A stretch of DNA of 6,151 bases from Candidatus Aminicenantota bacterium (lineage in GTDB: Bacteria; Acidobacteriota; Aminicenantia; Aminicenantales; Saccharicenantaceae): the NCBI GenBank assembly GCA_011048485.1, contig DSDX01000248.1, forward strand, positions 1 to 6,151, given 5' to 3'. A program made the position numbers and the translations under genes. Below the pieces are notes generated by a model. The model did not search any database. It saw only the letters and a program-made list of their open reading frames with translations, and was not told the origin of the DNA. This document shows positions 5,151 to 6,151 of the stretch, piece by piece (positions within the stretch are counted from its first letter, which is position 1; the number at the start of each line of letters is the position of its first letter).

Positions 5151-6151
5151 ATGAAGAAAGCGGCTCTGTCCGTTCTCCTCGTCCTGGGCCTATCCCCGCT
5201 CGCCCCGGGCCAGGCCGTGGACTGGTCGGCCAAGGCTCTTCAGCAGGAACGCTCCCGGACCTATGACGCCCTGCATTACCTGATCAAGATCAAGCTCGAC
5301 CTCGACGACCGGAGCTTCGAGGGCGCGACGACGGTCACCGCGGCCTCCCTGCGCGAGGGCCTCACGACCTTCGTCCTTGACGCCGAGGAATACACGGTCG
5401 CCTCGGTCGTCGGAGCCGACGGGGAGCCCCTCGCCTTCGAGCAGTCCGACAAAACGCTCACGGTCCGGCTGCCCAGGCCCGCCAAGTTCGGCGAGGAGAT
5501 CGCCTTCACCTGCGCCTATCACGGCCGGGACCCGAAAGCCGGGCTGAAGTTCGTCGAGGCGGCGGCGGACCACCCGCGGCTCGTCTTCTCGGACTCTTGG
5601 CCCGAGAACGTCCATCACTGGTTCCCCTGCTACGATTACCCGAACGACAAGGCCCGGAGCGAGATCGTGGCCACGGTGGAGAGGGGGCTCAAGGTGGCCG
5701 CGAACGGCCATCTCGTCGGCGTCGTCGACGATCCGGCGGCCGGGACGGTGACCTATCACTGGTCCCAGGACCTGCCCCACTCGACCTACCTCATCTTCCT
5801 GGCCGCGGCGCCGTACGTCGTCGTCCGCGATTTCTACGGGACCCTGCCGGTCAACTACTGGGTCTACCCCCAGGACGCCGCCAAGGCCGCGGCGACCTAC
5901 GGCAAGACGCCGAAGATGATCGAGTTCTTCAACGGGCTCTTCGGTTACGATTACCCCTGGCAGAAGTACGACCAGGTCTCGGTCCCCTCGGGCGGCGGGG
6001 CCGAGAGCACCTCGGCCACGGCCATGACGCACCGGATCATGGTCGACGAGAGGAACGAGCCCGACTTCACGGCCATCGGCATCGTGTCCCACGAGCTGGC
6101 CCACCAGTGGTGGGGGGACCTCATCACGCTCCGGAGCTGGGCCCACACCTG
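5151..6151 (+). CDS. Exported M1 family zinc aminopeptidase, 3'-truncated by the window
   Basis: The first 333 residues of a peptidase that removes N-terminal residues from peptides. MKKAALSVLLVLGLSPLAPGQA is a clear signal peptide, so the enzyme is exported. Residues about 35-230 form the beta-rich M1 N-terminal domain, including HWFPCYDYPNDKA (156-168), which is highly typical. The catalytic domain shows the zinc motif HELAHQWWGD (H314, E315, H318); the third zinc ligand, a Glu expected near residue 337 in an N-E-G-F motif, falls just past the window end. The substrate-binding GAMEN motif appears as GGAES (282-286): the N-terminus-binding Glu (E285) is kept, while Met and Asn are replaced by Ala and Ser. 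Full-length relatives run to 550-850 residues, so about half is missing. It is the second gene of the unit with the M24 peptidase, four bases downstream and probably translationally coupled. The family call is secure; the exact specificity is not known. Confidence 0.93.
   Translation, partial: MKKAALSVLLVLGLSPLAPGQAVDWSAKALQQERSRTYDALHYLIKIKLDLDDRSFEGATTVTAASLREGLTTFVLDAEEYTVASVVGADGEPLAFEQSDKTLTVRLPRPAKFGEEIAFTCAYHGRDPKAGLKFVEAAADHPRLVFSDSWPENVHHWFPCYDYPNDKARSEIVATVERGLKVAANGHLVGVVDDPAAGTVTYHWSQDLPHSTYLIFLAAAPYVVVRDFYGTLPVNYWVYPQDAAKAAATYGKTPKMIEFFNGLFGYDYPWQKYDQVSVPSGGGAESTSATAMTHRIMVDERNEPDFTAIGIVSHELAHQWWGDLITLRSWAHT

Noticed and set aside
2876..5233. A 785-codon open frame on the minus strand across the M24 gene and most of the TSUP gene
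   Set aside because: It is antisense to a clear M24 enzyme and, in its later part, out of frame with the real TSUP protein. The product is Arg/Asp/Gly/Leu-rich with no fold, export or family signature. Long stop-free shadows are expected in DNA this GC-rich.
5190..6146. A 318-codon minus-strand frame over the M1 peptidase
   Set aside because: It is the shadow of the M1 frame, which carries HELAHQWWGD and a signal peptide. The antisense product has no recognisable feature.
1..6151. Search for a defence, mobile or other undescribed multi-gene system
   Set aside because: All five genes belong to, or resemble, ordinary envelope and peptide-degradation functions. There are no transposase, integrase, nuclease, reverse transcriptase, repeat array or compositional break to support such a claim.

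Overview
The window is GC-rich bacterial chromosome from a Gram-negative-type cell with a developed export system. It holds five protein genes, two of them cut by the window edges. The permease sequence style, the exported peptidases, the strong G/C third-position bias and the orphan secreted protein with an 'I-Y-C-R-D-L ... H-F-V-C-R-E' start recall Acidobacteriota and Candidatus Aminicenantes. That placement is an impression from family style; the window has no rRNA or marker gene to fix it. I see no tRNA, rRNA, CRISPR array, insertion sequence, phage gene or integration site.

Layout. (1) Positions 1-1467 (+): the C-terminal 488 residues of an FtsX/MacB-type ABC transporter permease. (2) 1468-1613: a short convergent gap with two small tandem hairpins. 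(3) 2513-1614 (-): a secreted protein of unknown function with a signal peptide and a probable LolA-like beta-rich body, with its own sigma70-type promoter. (4) 3570-2680 (-): a membrane transporter of the TSUP (TauE/SafE) family, followed by a perfect 7-bp hairpin. (5) 3571-3733: a divergent promoter region. A near-consensus promoter fires leftward into the TSUP gene with almost no leader, and a second fires rightward into the peptidase genes. (6) 3734-5146 (+): an exported aminopeptidase P-like M24 protein. (7) 5151-6151 (+, cut by the window end): an exported M1 zinc aminopeptidase, whose ribosome binding site overlaps the stop codon of the M24 gene.

How the genes fit together. The M24 and M1 genes form a clear two-gene unit. 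Both products carry export signals, so together they probably trim peptides outside the cytoplasm: the M24 enzyme at Xaa-Pro bonds, the M1 enzyme at general N-termini. This suits an organism living on peptides. The TSUP, the secreted orphan and the ABC permease show no sequence link to that job; they look like separate transcription units that happen to be neighbours.

The most notable points are an Asp in place of a metal-binding Glu in the M24 enzyme, a degenerate GAMEN motif in the M1 enzyme, a near-leaderless TSUP transcript, and three promoters that can be read directly and resemble each other. I found no convincing new multi-gene system here.
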